From Terriglobia bacterium (lineage in GTDB: Bacteria; Acidobacteriota; Terriglobia; Terriglobales; Acidobacteriaceae), in NCBI GenBank assembly GCA_020073565.1, contig JAIQEY010000005.1, forward strand, positions 62,001-126,000: 64,000 nt of DNA. Direction: 5' to 3'. The position numbers were made by a program, and so were the translations under genes. Below the pieces are notes generated by a model that had not been told where the DNA came from, ran no database searches, and saw only the letters and a program-made list of their open reading frames with translations. Numbering within the stretch: position 1 is the stretch's first letter; each line of letters starts with the position of its first letter. This document shows, piece by piece, positions 33,878-42,648 of this stretch.

Positions 33878-34765
33878 ATGCGGTCCGATGTCGATCAGGC
33901 TCTTGTGTTGTTGAAGCGCGGGGACAGCGCCGCGCTCGAAGAAGCCGTTGCCCTCCTGCAACGCTCCGTGTTTGCGTTCAGCATGAGAGTGTGCGGACAG
34001 CGCCAGGATGCCGAAGACACCATGCAGGAAGTGCTGGTGAGATCGTTGCCTTACCTGCCCAAGTTCGAAAATGCCAAAGCGCTGGCCGTGTGGCTGTACA
34101 AAGTGGCGAAGAACCGCTGCTTGATGCACCGCCGCAAGAGCAAGTTTGCGCCCGCCCACGAACTGTCGCTCGAAGAATTAATGCCCGACCGAAAAGAACT
34201 GGAGCAACTGGACGGCAGTGAGGCGGTGAATCCGGAAGACTCCGCCATCCGCGGCCAGCAGAGGGAGCGATTGCGAAGCGTCATCCGCACTCTGCCGCCG
34301 CAATACCGCATCGTCCTCGTGCTGCGCGACATGGAAGGCCTGACCGACGAAGAAGTCGCGGAAATTACCGGCCTGCGCCCAGGCACCGTTCGAGTCCGCC
34401 TTCACCGGGCTCGCCTGTTCGTGCGAAAAGGACTGACTGCGCAAAATAAGCGCCGCAAGAACGTCAGCGTGATTGGAAAATCGCCAAGGAGTACAGAAGC
34501 CCAACCTCGTCCCGGCCGGTGCAAAAAGATGTTTGCGGAGTTTTCGGATTACCTGGATGGGCAATTGGATGATTTTTCTTGTGAAGAACTGCAAACGCAC
34601 CTGAACGAGTGCCAACCCTGCCTGAAGTTCCTCCGCAGCCTGGAAACCAGCATTCAGAAATGCCGCCAGTCGCCCGCGGAGTGCCCGGATCAAACCAAGG
34701 CAGCGGCGCTGCGCAAGCGGCTGCTGGCGACGTATAGCCGGGCGCTCGCCAACGCGGGCAAGTGA
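33878..34765 (+). CDS. ECF-type sigma factor fused to a zinc anti-sigma (ZAS) motif
   Basis: A 295-residue protein. Residues 1-175 are an ECF sigma factor: region 2 (MRVCGQRQDAEDTMQEVLVR, then AVWLYKVAKNRCLMHRRKSK) and region 4 (TLPPQYRIVLVLRDMEGLTD with EVAEITGLRPGTVRVRLHRA). A basic linker follows. Residues about 215-270 carry an anti-sigma zinc-finger (zf-HC2) segment: FAEFSDYLDGQLDDFSCEEL and HLNECQPC, with H241, C245 and C248 forming the HxxxCxxC motif. Normally this domain sits on a separate anti-sigma protein encoded next door; here no such gene follows. The sigma factor may hold itself inactive until zinc or thiol status changes (inference). A TTG nine bases upstream is an alternative start. 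Confidence 0.88.
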   Translation: MRSDVDQALVLLKRGDSAALEEAVALLQRSVFAFSMRVCGQRQDAEDTMQEVLVRSLPYLPKFENAKALAVWLYKVAKNRCLMHRRKSKFAPAHELSLEELMPDRKELEQLDGSEAVNPEDSAIRGQQRERLRSVIRTLPPQYRIVLVLRDMEGLTDEEVAEITGLRPGTVRVRLHRARLFVRKGLTAQNKRRKNVSVIGKSPRSTEAQPRPGRCKKMFAEFSDYLDGQLDDFSCEELQTHLNECQPCLKFLRSLETSIQKCRQSPAECPDQTKAAALRKRLLATYSRALANAGK

Positions 34766-34860
34766 CGGGGAACCATCGACATCTCATAAATGAGATTGCC
34801 GGTCGTTGTTGGTGTAATGGCGGTTTTGCAACAACTATCAAACTGGCCGATAATTCGGAC

Positions 34861-35298
34861 ATGACCGACCCTAATTCCGACCCGCCAGAAACGCTGGCCG
34901 AAGCCGCCGAGAAGTTCAAGAAATTTCTGTCGGCTCAACACTGGCCCGAGACGATTCGTTGGCTGACGCACGACAACGTGTTGGTAGACAGGCAAGGTCG
35001 GTTCTGGGTCCGTGAGCGCGGAACGATGGCGCTTGAGCACGCGAAGCTGCGATACTCTGAGGGCGTTGAGCGCAACCTTGGCGTGGCTCTTAATGCGGTA
35101 TGCGCTACGGACACAGAAACTTTCGTGTCCGTGTTCGTTCCTGCGGACGACCTCGACAGGCAGTATCACCTTATGGGACGTGTGTTGAAGCTCTGCGTGC
35201 CTACCTCAAGAAAGTCGGCTTTGACAGTTAAGAATCCGCTCAGATGGTGGATTCTGGGCCTACGGAATAAGCACTGCAGCATGATGTTGGAACTGTGA
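34861..35298 (+). CDS. hypothetical protein, probably frameshifted near its end
   Basis: An unrecognised soluble protein of about 145 residues starting MTDPNSDPPETLAEAAEKFK and containing a conserved-looking core (FLSAQHWPETIRWLTHDNVL, RFWVRERGTMALEHAKLRYS, NLGVALNAVCATDTETFVSV). The last 37 residues lose protein character. In another frame, bases 35184-35231 read VEALRAYLKKVGFDS and then stop, which is a far more natural ending. A single-base change between about 35160 and 35185, or a sequencing error, would explain this. An upstream in-frame start at 34762 exists, but the added residues look non-coding. Confidence 0.55.
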   Translation: MTDPNSDPPETLAEAAEKFKKFLSAQHWPETIRWLTHDNVLVDRQGRFWVRERGTMALEHAKLRYSEGVERNLGVALNAVCATDTETFVSVFVPADDLDRQYHLMGRVLKLCVPTSRKSALTVKNPLRWWILGLRNKHCSMMLEL

Positions 35299-35524
35299 AG
35301 ACCACCTCTCCATGGTTGCTGTAAGCAGGCGATTTCACCACCTATCTTGGGCGCACTCTATCAGGTCTCTACGAGATAGCAGTAGCGCACCCGAACTTGA
35401 TCCGGCTCCTCAGAAACCGATGCAAAGCAGCCTCCTTCCGATCACCCGATTTTCCCTGTAACAAATCCATCCCCCTTGCATTTATCCCAGTGAGTCCCGC
35501 ATGGGGATTCAGCAGGGGGACCGG

Positions 35525-36004
35525 ATGATTTCCGCCAAAGTTGAACTCACGCAGGCACTGAACCAGCAGAGACAGTTTGTCGCCCAGACCGGCAGCGGGC
35601 ACCACCTGATCCTGGACGATGCCGCCGGAGGCACGGGGCCCAAGCCCATCGAGCTTGTGGCCGTGGCGCTGGCGGGCTGCACTGCGTTTGATGTGATCAC
35701 AATTCTGCGCCAGAAATACCACCAGAAGATTACCGGCTACGAAGTGCAGGTGGAGGCCGATCAGGCCGAGCGTCCGCCGCAGGTGTTCACCGCCGTCCGC
35801 ATTCATCACGTCGTCACCGGCCTTGACGTGGATGCAGCCGCGCTGGAAGAAGCGATCCGGCTCTCCGAGGAAAAGTACTGCTCGGTCGGCGCCATGGTGC
35901 AGAAAACCGCCAGCCTCCACACGACCTATGAAATCGTGGCCGAGCAGACGGAATGGATGAAAGCCGAAACGCGCCCCTCAGCGGCCAACGCCCGTATTCC
36001 TTAA
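35525..36004 (+). CDS. OsmC family protein (organic hydroperoxide reductase-like)
   Basis: A 159-residue OsmC/Ohr-fold protein with both redox cysteines: the first in ELVAVALAGCTAFDVITILR and the second in LSEEKYCSVGAMVQK. These proteins are cytoplasmic dimers that reduce organic or hydrogen peroxide, or of the YhfA branch, whose role is less clear; the phrase GGTGPKPIELVAVALAGC fits the YhfA-like branch. The ATG at 35525 is preferred because AGGGGGACC lies just before it; an ATG 24 bases upstream is in frame. It stands alone between intergenic regions. Confidence 0.88.
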   Translation: MISAKVELTQALNQQRQFVAQTGSGHHLILDDAAGGTGPKPIELVAVALAGCTAFDVITILRQKYHQKITGYEVQVEADQAERPPQVFTAVRIHHVVTGLDVDAAALEEAIRLSEEKYCSVGAMVQKTASLHTTYEIVAEQTEWMKAETRPSAANARIP

Positions 36005-36082
36005 AGTCTGAGCGGCACGGCTATGTGGGTGCGTGAGAACTCGTTGTTCGGACAGTCCAGTCGCTTGGAATGCCCGAGGATC

Positions 36083-36168
36083 CAGCCCCGGAGGGGCGAA
36101 CGAACTTAGCCCAGCGCTTCAGCGCTGGGGAAAGTGGAAGAGATGACGCAAGTCCCGGAGGGACGACC
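36083..36168. repeat. REP-like intergenic palindrome cluster
   Basis: Three short palindromes in a row: AGCCCCGGAGGGGCG (36083-36097), CCCAGCGC...GCGCTGGG with a four-base loop (36110-36129), and GTCCCGGAGGGAC (36152-36164). The middle one recurs at 50723-50742 with the same TTAGCCCAGCGC lead. It has the look of dispersed acidobacterial REP elements. Confidence 0.65.
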
Positions 36169-36246
36169 GAGTTCTCAAGCACACACTACGGGCGTGCCCT
36201 TTACAAAGCCATTTCTTAGGAAATCAGTTCTGGCGGGAGAAGCAGG

Positions 36247-37653
36247 ATGCAAGTGATGTCAAACGGTCTTTCGCGGCTTCGTGGTCTGCGCTGGATGCTA
36301 GGCATGACCGTGATCTGGTCGTTGCTCGTGGGATCCGCGCTCGCCCGAGCACCCTCTGAAGCCTCTCCGCTCTCCGTGTCGCAAGCGGTGAGTATCGCGT
36401 TGGAGAAAAATCCGCTGAAGAAAGCTGCGCTCGCCGACACACGGGCAACCTCGGCGGGAGTTCTCGAGGCGCGCTCGTTCCTGATGCCGCACATTACGTT
36501 CTCCGAAACAGCTACCCGGGGGGATGATCCCGTGTACGTGTTCGGCAGCAAGCTGCGGCAGCAGCGCTTCACCACCGCCGATTTCACGCTCAATCGGATG
36601 AACACCCCTCTGCCATATGGCAATTTCACAACGCGCTTTGGAGGAACCTGGAACCTGTTCGATTCGTTCGCGAGTTGGCACGGCGTAAGGCGCGCTCAAG
36701 ACATGAATGCCGCTGCCACCCACCAACTCGACCGTACTAGTCAGGAGATCGTGTTTCGCGTGGTGCAGGCTTACTACGGCGCGTTGCTGGCTGGCAAGCA
36801 GGTGGAGGTCGCGGACCGGGCGGAGAAAACAGCCAAGTCCATCATGGACCGCAGCCAGGGACGGTTTGACAGCGGCGTGGCCGTGGAGTCTGACCTGCTC
36901 AGCGCCAAGGTTCGTCTGGCGAGCCGAGAGCAGGAACTGATTCGGGCGAGAAACAATCTCGCGCTGGCTCTCGCTCAACTGAACACCGCGATGGGCGTGC
37001 CCGCCGATTCGCCGTACCAACCCGTTGAGCCTGCGGCCGACCGCGACCTGCCAGCGCCCGCCCTTGCCGAGATGGAACAGAAGGCACTCGTAAATCGTCC
37101 GGACTTGAAGCGGATCGATGCCCAGCAGGCCGCTCAACAACAAAGTGTATCGATCGCCAAATCTTCCTTCGGCCCGCGCCTGAACGCATTCGCAGGCTGG
37201 GAAATGGATAACCCAACCTTCGTCGCCGGCGGTGGAGGTAATAACTGGCTGGGCGGGGTCGAACTACAATTTGACATCTTTCAGGGCGGCGCGAAGCGGG
37301 CGGCGCTTTCACGCGAGCGCGCCCTGGCAGACAAGGTAGCCGCGATGAAGCAGGCGGCCAGCGACGGCGTCCGCCTGGAAGTGCGCCAGGCTTACTACGA
37401 CCAGGATTCGAGCCGCCAGCAGGTCGGTGTGGCACGCGCCGCAATTGCCCAGGCGAAAGAAAGTCTGCGCATCAACCAGGACCGCTACGACGGTGGCCTG
37501 ATTACGATTACCGATCTACTGGGTGCTGAAGAAGCGGCGCACCGCAGTCAAGCCGATTACTGGTCGGCTCTCTATCAGTTCTACGTGAACTACGCCAACT
37601 TGGAGTTGGCCAGCGGAACGCTGACTTCGCAATCACCGGTGGTGACGCCATGA
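36247..37653 (+). CDS. TolC family outer-membrane efflux channel
   Basis: A 468-residue outer-membrane factor. It has a signal peptide (LRWMLGMTVIWSLLVGSALA), then the two OEP halves with long helices: LSVSQAVSIALEKNPLKKAA at the start of the first, AKSIMDRSQGRFDSGVAVES with the following helix, and in the second half KQAASDGVRLEVRQAYYDQD and LRINQDRYDGGLITITDLLG. Such proteins form trimeric tunnels through the outer membrane and periplasm. The stop overlaps the ATG of the adaptor gene (ATGA), so translation is coupled. GGGAGAAGCAGG precedes the ATG. It may also serve the pump at 28.3 kb, which lacks a channel gene. Confidence 0.93.
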   Translation: MQVMSNGLSRLRGLRWMLGMTVIWSLLVGSALARAPSEASPLSVSQAVSIALEKNPLKKAALADTRATSAGVLEARSFLMPHITFSETATRGDDPVYVFGSKLRQQRFTTADFTLNRMNTPLPYGNFTTRFGGTWNLFDSFASWHGVRRAQDMNAAATHQLDRTSQEIVFRVVQAYYGALLAGKQVEVADRAEKTAKSIMDRSQGRFDSGVAVESDLLSAKVRLASREQELIRARNNLALALAQLNTAMGVPADSPYQPVEPAADRDLPAPALAEMEQKALVNRPDLKRIDAQQAAQQQSVSIAKSSFGPRLNAFAGWEMDNPTFVAGGGGNNWLGGVELQFDIFQGGAKRAALSRERALADKVAAMKQAASDGVRLEVRQAYYDQDSSRQQVGVARAAIAQAKESLRINQDRYDGGLITITDLLGAEEAAHRSQADYWSALYQFYVNYANLELASGTLTSQSPVVTP

Positions 37654-38804
37654 ACCTGACGACCAAAGCACAACGACGAAAACCCGCTTCGATGATCACG
37701 CAACTGCTCGTCGCTCCGATCCTGTTGGCGCTCGCGGCATTCATCGGTTGCTCGAGCGAGCGCGAGACTGCGAACGCTGCGCCAGAAACGGTGACCAACG
37801 TGTCCGTGCTCACGGTCCACACGACCAATGTTCCCGATTTGATCGAGGGAGTGGGAACGGTGCGAGCGGTTCAGACCAGCCAACTGGCCAGCCAGATGAT
37901 GGGCAACATCATCGAAATCCGTGTTCACGAAGGGGACCGGCTCCGGCGCGGGCAAGTGCTGGCCGTGATCGACGACGCTCAGCCGCGCGCCGGTCTGGAT
38001 CGCGCCACCGCCGTGGAATTGGCCTCCGGGCAGGAGATATCGGCTGCCGATTCCGATTTTGCGTTGGCCGAAGCGACCTTCAAGCGCTACCAGACTTTGT
38101 ACGACAGAAAATCCGTAAGCCCGCAGGAATTCGACGAAGTGAAAGCCCGCTATCAGGCGACACAGGCGCGGCGCGACATGGCCCGCGCCGGACAAGCCCA
38201 GGCCAAAGCATCCGTGCAACAGTCGCACAACGCCCTGTCCTACACTCGCGTGCTGGCTCCGTTCGATGGCGTGGTGACGGATAGGAAAGCGGATGTCGGC
38301 ACACTGGCCAGTCCCGGCATGCCGCTCTTCACGGTGGAGAATGTGCGGCGCTATCGTCTCGAAGCCACCGTCAACGAGACTGATCTGCGCTATGTGCGCG
38401 CCGGGCAGCAGGTGCCAATTCTCGTCGATGCCCTGGGCGACAAAGAACTCCAAGGCACGGTGGGGGAGATCGTTCCCGCCGCCGACCCCGAAAGCCGCAC
38501 CTTTCTCGTAAAACTCGACCTGCCCGCCGACCCAGCATTGCGTTCAGGACTGTTCGGTCGCGCTCACTTTACGCGCGGCGAACGAACCTCGATCCTTATC
38601 CCACGCACCGCGGTCATAGAGCGCGGGCAACTGCAAGGTGTCTACGTACTCGATCAGAACAAGACAGCGAATCTGCGCTATATCACGCTCGGCAAGCCCT
38701 TGGGACAGCAGGTCGAAGTGCTGGCAGGGCTACAGGACGGGGAGAGCATGATCGCCGAACCAGGCAGCCGGGAACTGGGCGGCAAGAAAATCGAATCGCA
38801 TTAG
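37650..38804 (+). CDS. RND efflux adaptor, putative lipoprotein
   Basis: A 384-residue membrane fusion protein. The N-terminus has a hydrophobic stretch ending in a lipobox-like AAFIGC, so it is probably a lipoprotein. The lipoyl halves (QMMGNIIEIRVHEGDRLRRG; YTRVLAPFDGVVTDRKADVG), helical hairpin (FKRYQTLYDRKSVSPQEFDE) and beta barrel (LEATVNETDLRYVRAGQQVP) are in the normal order. It joins the pump to the TolC channel. It overlaps the TolC gene by four bases. A 218-base gap with REP-like repeats separates it from the pump gene, which is unusual inside such an operon. Confidence 0.92.
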   Translation: MNLTTKAQRRKPASMITQLLVAPILLALAAFIGCSSERETANAAPETVTNVSVLTVHTTNVPDLIEGVGTVRAVQTSQLASQMMGNIIEIRVHEGDRLRRGQVLAVIDDAQPRAGLDRATAVELASGQEISAADSDFALAEATFKRYQTLYDRKSVSPQEFDEVKARYQATQARRDMARAGQAQAKASVQQSHNALSYTRVLAPFDGVVTDRKADVGTLASPGMPLFTVENVRRYRLEATVNETDLRYVRAGQQVPILVDALGDKELQGTVGEIVPAADPESRTFLVKLDLPADPALRSGLFGRAHFTRGERTSILIPRTAVIERGQLQGVYVLDQNKTANLRYITLGKPLGQQVEVLAGLQDGESMIAEPGSRELGGKKIESH

Positions 38805-38825
38805 CAGACCAGGAAAGCTCGGTCT

Positions 38826-38965
38826 GGCGCTTGATTTTGAGTGGCGCAGCACTTCACAGGCTGCGGAAGAACTCGAAGTTGCACTTGATTTTGGGTGGCG
38901 CAGCGCTTCAGCGCCGCGGTAACTGAATTGTTCTAACGCGGCTTCAGCCGCTGAGGTCGCACTGT
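38826..38965. repeat. REP-like repeat copies inside the efflux operon
   Basis: Two tandem, diverged units. The first is CTTGATTTTGAGTGGCGCAG (38830-38849) with a hairpin tail. The second starts CTTGATTTTGGGTGGCGCAG (38884-38903), followed by GCGCTTCAGCGCCGC and by GGCTTCAGCCGCTGAGGTCG (38940-38959). The second unit recurs in the same order at 42520-42612 after the operon. Confidence 0.75.
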
Positions 38966-39022
38966 TTGCACCCAAGCTAGTTTTTCAGCGATCTGCCAGG
39001 GAGCCGGACTATAGAACTAAAA

Positions 39023-42000
39023 ATGAGCGCCGCCAATCAAAACTCGGGACACCCCAACAGCCAGCACCCGACGCGCCGCCTGGCTGGTCGGATCGCACAC
39101 GCCTTCATCGATTCCAAGCTGACTCCGCTGGTGGTCGTAGCCGCGCTCGTAATCGGCGCATTCGCCATCCTCCAGACCCCGCGCGAAGAGGAGCCGCAGA
39201 TTGTGGTTCCGATGCTCGATGTGTTTGTGCAGATGCCGGGCGCCTCGTCCCAGGAAGTGGCGCAGCGCGTCAGCCTGCCGATGGAGAGGCTGCTCCGCGA
39301 AGTTCCGGGCGTTGAGTACGTGTACTCCATCAGCCATCCCGGCATGAGCATGCTGATCGTGCGCTTCTACGTTGGCACCAAGGAAGAAGACGCGATCATT
39401 CAGACTTATAACAAGCTCTATTCGAATTTCGACCGCATCCCGCCAGGCGTGTCGCAGCCGCTGATCAAGGCCCGCTCCATCGATGATGTCCCGATCCTGG
39501 CGCTCACACTGTGGGGCAAAGACTACGATTCCTACCGCCTGCGTCGGATCGCCGGGGAACTGGAGAACTCTCTCAAACAACTCGACGACATCTCTGAGAC
39601 CACGATTATTGGCGGCCAGCCTCGCCAGGTGCGTGTGGTGCTCGATTCCCAGCGGCTCGCTGCCTACGGCCTCACGCCGGGCGCGGTCGTGGGCCAGCTG
39701 CAAGGCGCAAACAGCCGCGGACAAGCCGGGAGTTTCGCGCGCGACAACCGCGAGTTTCAGGTGGAAGCCGGCATGTTCTTCACTCGGGCTGATGACCTGC
39801 GCCAAGTCGTAGTCGGTGTTCACTCCGGGCGCCCCGTCTACCTGCGTGACGTGGTAGAAAAAATCGATGACGGTCCCGCTGAACCTGCAAATTATGTGCT
39901 CTTTGCCAACGCGAAGGGCGCGGCCGGAACGGCTCCAGTAGGTTCCGAATATCCCGCAGTGACCATTACTCTCGCCAAGCGCAAGGGCACGAATGCGAGC
40001 ATTATCGCCGACCGCGTGCTGGAAAGAGTCAGTGCCCAGCGCGGTTACATGCTGCCCGGGGACCTGAACATTACCGTCACGCGGAACTACGGCGAGACCG
40101 CGAAGGATAAGTCCAACGAACTGCTCAAGCACCTGCTGATCGCAACCCTCTCGGTTACCTTGCTGATCGCGTTGGCGTTAGGCTGGCGCGAGTCGGGCGT
40201 AGTTCTGTTGGCAGTGCCAATGACACTGGCCCTCACGTTGGCGATCTTCTACTTCTTCGGCTACACGCTGAACCGCGTTACCTTATTCGCGCTGATCTTC
40301 TCCATCGGCATTCTCGTGGACGACGCCATTGTGGTCGTCGAAAACATCGTTCGACACTTCCGCCTGCCCGAGAGTCGCGGTCGTTCCCTGGTAGAAGTGG
40401 CGGTGGAGGCGGTCGACGAAGTCGGCAATCCCACGATTCTAGCGACCTTCGCGGTGATTGCCGCCATCCTGCCGATGGCGTTCGTGCGCGGCCTCATGGG
40501 GCCTTACATGCGGCCAATACCCGTCGGGGCGTCGGCGGCCATGATGTTCTCGCTCATAGTGGCCTTTGTTGTCTCGCCGTGGGCGGCGTTGCGGCTCTTG
40601 CGGCACTATGCCGGAGCCGGCGGACAAGGTCACGACGAATCCGAGGGATGGACTACGCGCTTCTACCGTCGCGTGATGAATCCGCTGATTCTCGACGCGC
40701 GCCGCCGCTGGCTCTTCTTGGGCAGCGTAGTGGTGCTACTGCTCGCGGCCGTCGCGTTCGTTCCGCTGAAGTGGGTGCGCGTGAAGATGCTGCCCTTCGA
40801 CAACAAGAGCGAGTTCCAGGTCATCATCGACATGCCGGACGGCACGCCATTGGAGCAAACCACTCGCGTCGCTCAAACTCTCGGCCAGTTTCTCGCCCAG
40901 CAGCCCGAAGTCACGAACTACCAGATTTATTCCGGCGCCTCGGGACCATATAACTTTAACGGCCTGGTGCGGCACTACTTCTTGCGCCGCCAACCGAATC
41001 AGGCTGATATTCAAGTCAACCTACTCTCACGGCACGACCGAAAGGCGCAGAGTCATGCCATTGCGCGCCGCCTGCGCCCCGAACTGGTCAAACTCGCCGA
41101 GCCTTTCGGAGCACGCATCAAAGTCGCGGAGGTTCCGCCTGGTCCCCCGGTGCTGCAGACTCTGGTCGCGGAAGTGTACGGCCCCGACTACAAAGGTCAA
41201 ACTGAACTCGCCGCGCAGATCAAGAAGATCTTCCAGCAAACCCCGGGCGTCGTGGATATCGACTGGTACGTGGAGGACCCGCAGACGAAGTACGACCTCA
41301 AGGTTGACCTCGACAAGGCAGCGCTGCACGGAATCTCAGCCACCGACGTGACCCGCACCTTGCAGGTTGGACTGGGCGGCACCGAAGCCGGGTTGCTGCA
41401 CGATCCGCAATCGAGAGAAGACATTCCGATCCAGGTGCGGCTCTCGCGGCCCGATCGCTCCGGCATTCAGGATCTGCAAAACCTCAAGCTCCCGACCCCC
41501 GCCGGCAGCCAGGTCGCGCTCCAGGAAGTCACCCACCTCCATCAGACAACGATCGACACCAGTGTCTATCGCAAGAATCTGCAGCCCGTTGTCTACGTGA
41601 CCGGGGATGTCGCCGGAGAAGAAGAGAGTCCCGTGTACGCGATCCAGAAGATGGGCGAGGCGATCGACAAGATCAAGCTGCCCGAAGGTTATGCGGTCAA
41701 GCAATACAAAGGCACGACCATGCCCGAACGCACCGACCGCTATTCCATGAAGTGGGACGGCGAGTGGCACATCACGGTAGAAGTATTTCGCGATCTCGGC
41801 GTAGCGTTCGCCGCGGTGTTAGTGCTGATCTACGTCCTGGTGGTGGGCTGGTTCGGATCGTTTAAAACACCGCTCGTCATTATGGCGCCGATTCCTTTGA
41901 CGCTGGTTGGCATCCTGCCCGCGCACACCTTGATGGGCGCCTTTTTCACAGCGACGTCGATGATCGGATTCATCGCCGGGGCGGGCATCATCGTGCGGAA

Positions 42001-42310
42001 TTCCATCATCCTGGTCGACTTCATCGAACTGCGCCGCTCGCAGGGTATGTCGCTGGAGGAAGCAGTGGTCGACGCCGGTGCGGTCCGCTTCCGCCCCATG
42101 CTCCTGACCGCAGCCGCGGTTGTGGTGGGCGCAAGCGTGATTCTATTTGACCCGATCTTCCAGGGCCTCGCACTCTCGCTGATGGCCGGGGAGGTCGCGT
42201 CCACAGTTCTGTCGCGCATGGCCGTGCCGGTCCTTTACTACATGAGCGAGCGGCGCAATGCCATGAAGACAAGCAAGCTTCAAATTCCTGTGCAGGAGGT
42301 GCATGTATGA
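39023..42310 (+). CDS. RND efflux pump inner-membrane permease
   Basis: A 1095-residue RND transporter. After a 30-residue hydrophilic N-terminus the first helix begins at [20 protein letters not shown] and is followed by [20 protein letters not shown]. The helix-4 Asp pair is in [20 protein letters not shown], the second half repeats the fold, and the late helices contain [20 protein letters not shown]. The EEPQI motif and a middle region with [20 protein letters not shown] place it in the subgroup of RND pumps found with DUF2892 proteins, of uncertain substrate. It ends in a four-base overlap (ATGA) with the DUF2892 gene. No obvious ribosome-binding site is seen before the ATG. Confidence 0.94.
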   Translation: MSAANQNSGHPNSQHPTRRLAGRIAHAFIDSKLTPLVVVAALVIGAFAILQTPREEEPQIVVPMLDVFVQMPGASSQEVAQRVSLPMERLLREVPGVEYVYSISHPGMSMLIVRFYVGTKEEDAIIQTYNKLYSNFDRIPPGVSQPLIKARSIDDVPILALTLWGKDYDSYRLRRIAGELENSLKQLDDISETTIIGGQPRQVRVVLDSQRLAAYGLTPGAVVGQLQGANSRGQAGSFARDNREFQVEAGMFFTRADDLRQVVVGVHSGRPVYLRDVVEKIDDGPAEPANYVLFANAKGAAGTAPVGSEYPAVTITLAKRKGTNASIIADRVLERVSAQRGYMLPGDLNITVTRNYGETAKDKSNELLKHLLIATLSVTLLIALALGWRESGVVLLAVPMTLALTLAIFYFFGYTLNRVTLFALIFSIGILVDDAIVVVENIVRHFRLPESRGRSLVEVAVEAVDEVGNPTILATFAVIAAILPMAFVRGLMGPYMRPIPVGASAAMMFSLIVAFVVSPWAALRLLRHYAGAGGQGHDESEGWTTRFYRRVMNPLILDARRRWLFLGSVVVLLLAAVAFVPLKWVRVKMLPFDNKSEFQVIIDMPDGTPLEQTTRVAQTLGQFLAQQPEVTNYQIYSGASGPYNFNGLVRHYFLRRQPNQADIQVNLLSRHDRKAQSHAIARRLRPELVKLAEPFGARIKVAEVPPGPPVLQTLVAEVYGPDYKGQTELAAQIKKIFQQTPGVVDIDWYVEDPQTKYDLKVDLDKAALHGISATDVTRTLQVGLGGTEAGLLHDPQSREDIPIQVRLSRPDRSGIQDLQNLKLPTPAGSQVALQEVTHLHQTTIDTSVYRKNLQPVVYVTGDVAGEEESPVYAIQKMGEAIDKIKLPEGYAVKQYKGTTMPERTDRYSMKWDGEWHITVEVFRDLGVAFAAVLVLIYVLVVGWFGSFKTPLVIMAPIPLTLVGILPAHTLMGAFFTATSMIGFIAGAGIIVRNSIILVDFIELRRSQGMSLEEAVVDAGAVRFRPMLLTAAAVVVGASVILFDPIFQGLALSLMAGEVASTVLSRMAVPVLYYMSERRNAMKTSKLQIPVQEVHV

Positions 42311-42498
42311 CAGTAGAACGCGGACTTCGATTAATGGCAGGGACGTTTGTTCTTCTTTCGCTAGGGCTCGGACACTGGGTGAGTCCTTATTGGTATCTGT
42401 TCACCGCCTTCGTCGGGCTGAACCTGTTCCAATCCGGCCTGACCAATTGGTGCCCGGCCATGATGATACTAAGAAAGCTGGGGCTCAGGGAGTCCTAA
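42307..42498 (+). CDS. DUF2892 (YgaP-like) small inner-membrane protein
   Basis: A 63-residue protein: [20 protein letters not shown], a second hydrophobic stretch ([20 protein letters not shown]) and [13 protein letters not shown], the conserved ending of DUF2892/YgaP membrane domains with its single Cys. It has two membrane helices. Its ATG overlaps the pump stop, so it is made with the pump, and GTGCAGGAGGTGCAT gives a strong ribosome-binding site. The function of the family is unknown; a helper or sulfur-linked role is only suggested by rhodanese fusions elsewhere. Confidence 0.9.
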   Translation: MTVERGLRLMAGTFVLLSLGLGHWVSPYWYLFTAFVGLNLFQSGLTNWCPAMMILRKLGLRES

Positions 42499-42519
42499 CA
42501 AAGGCCGTAGAAAAAGTAG

Positions 42520-42612
42520 ATGTTGCATCTGATTTTGGGTGGCGCAGCGATTTATCGCTGCGATCACTGGCGTATTTTCAGGGGTGGCTTTAGCCGCTGA
42601 GGTGAGACTGTC
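42520..42612. repeat. REP-like repeat after the efflux operon
   Basis: TGATTTTGGGTGGCGCAGCG (42530-42549), a hairpin with arms GCAGCGA and TCGCTGC, then GGCTTTAGCCGCTGAGGTGA (42586-42605). It repeats the order of elements at 38884-38959 with small changes. Confidence 0.75.
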
Positions 42613-42648
42613 CGCCTGGAAGTACTTTTCCTCCTCGTTAAGAACGTT

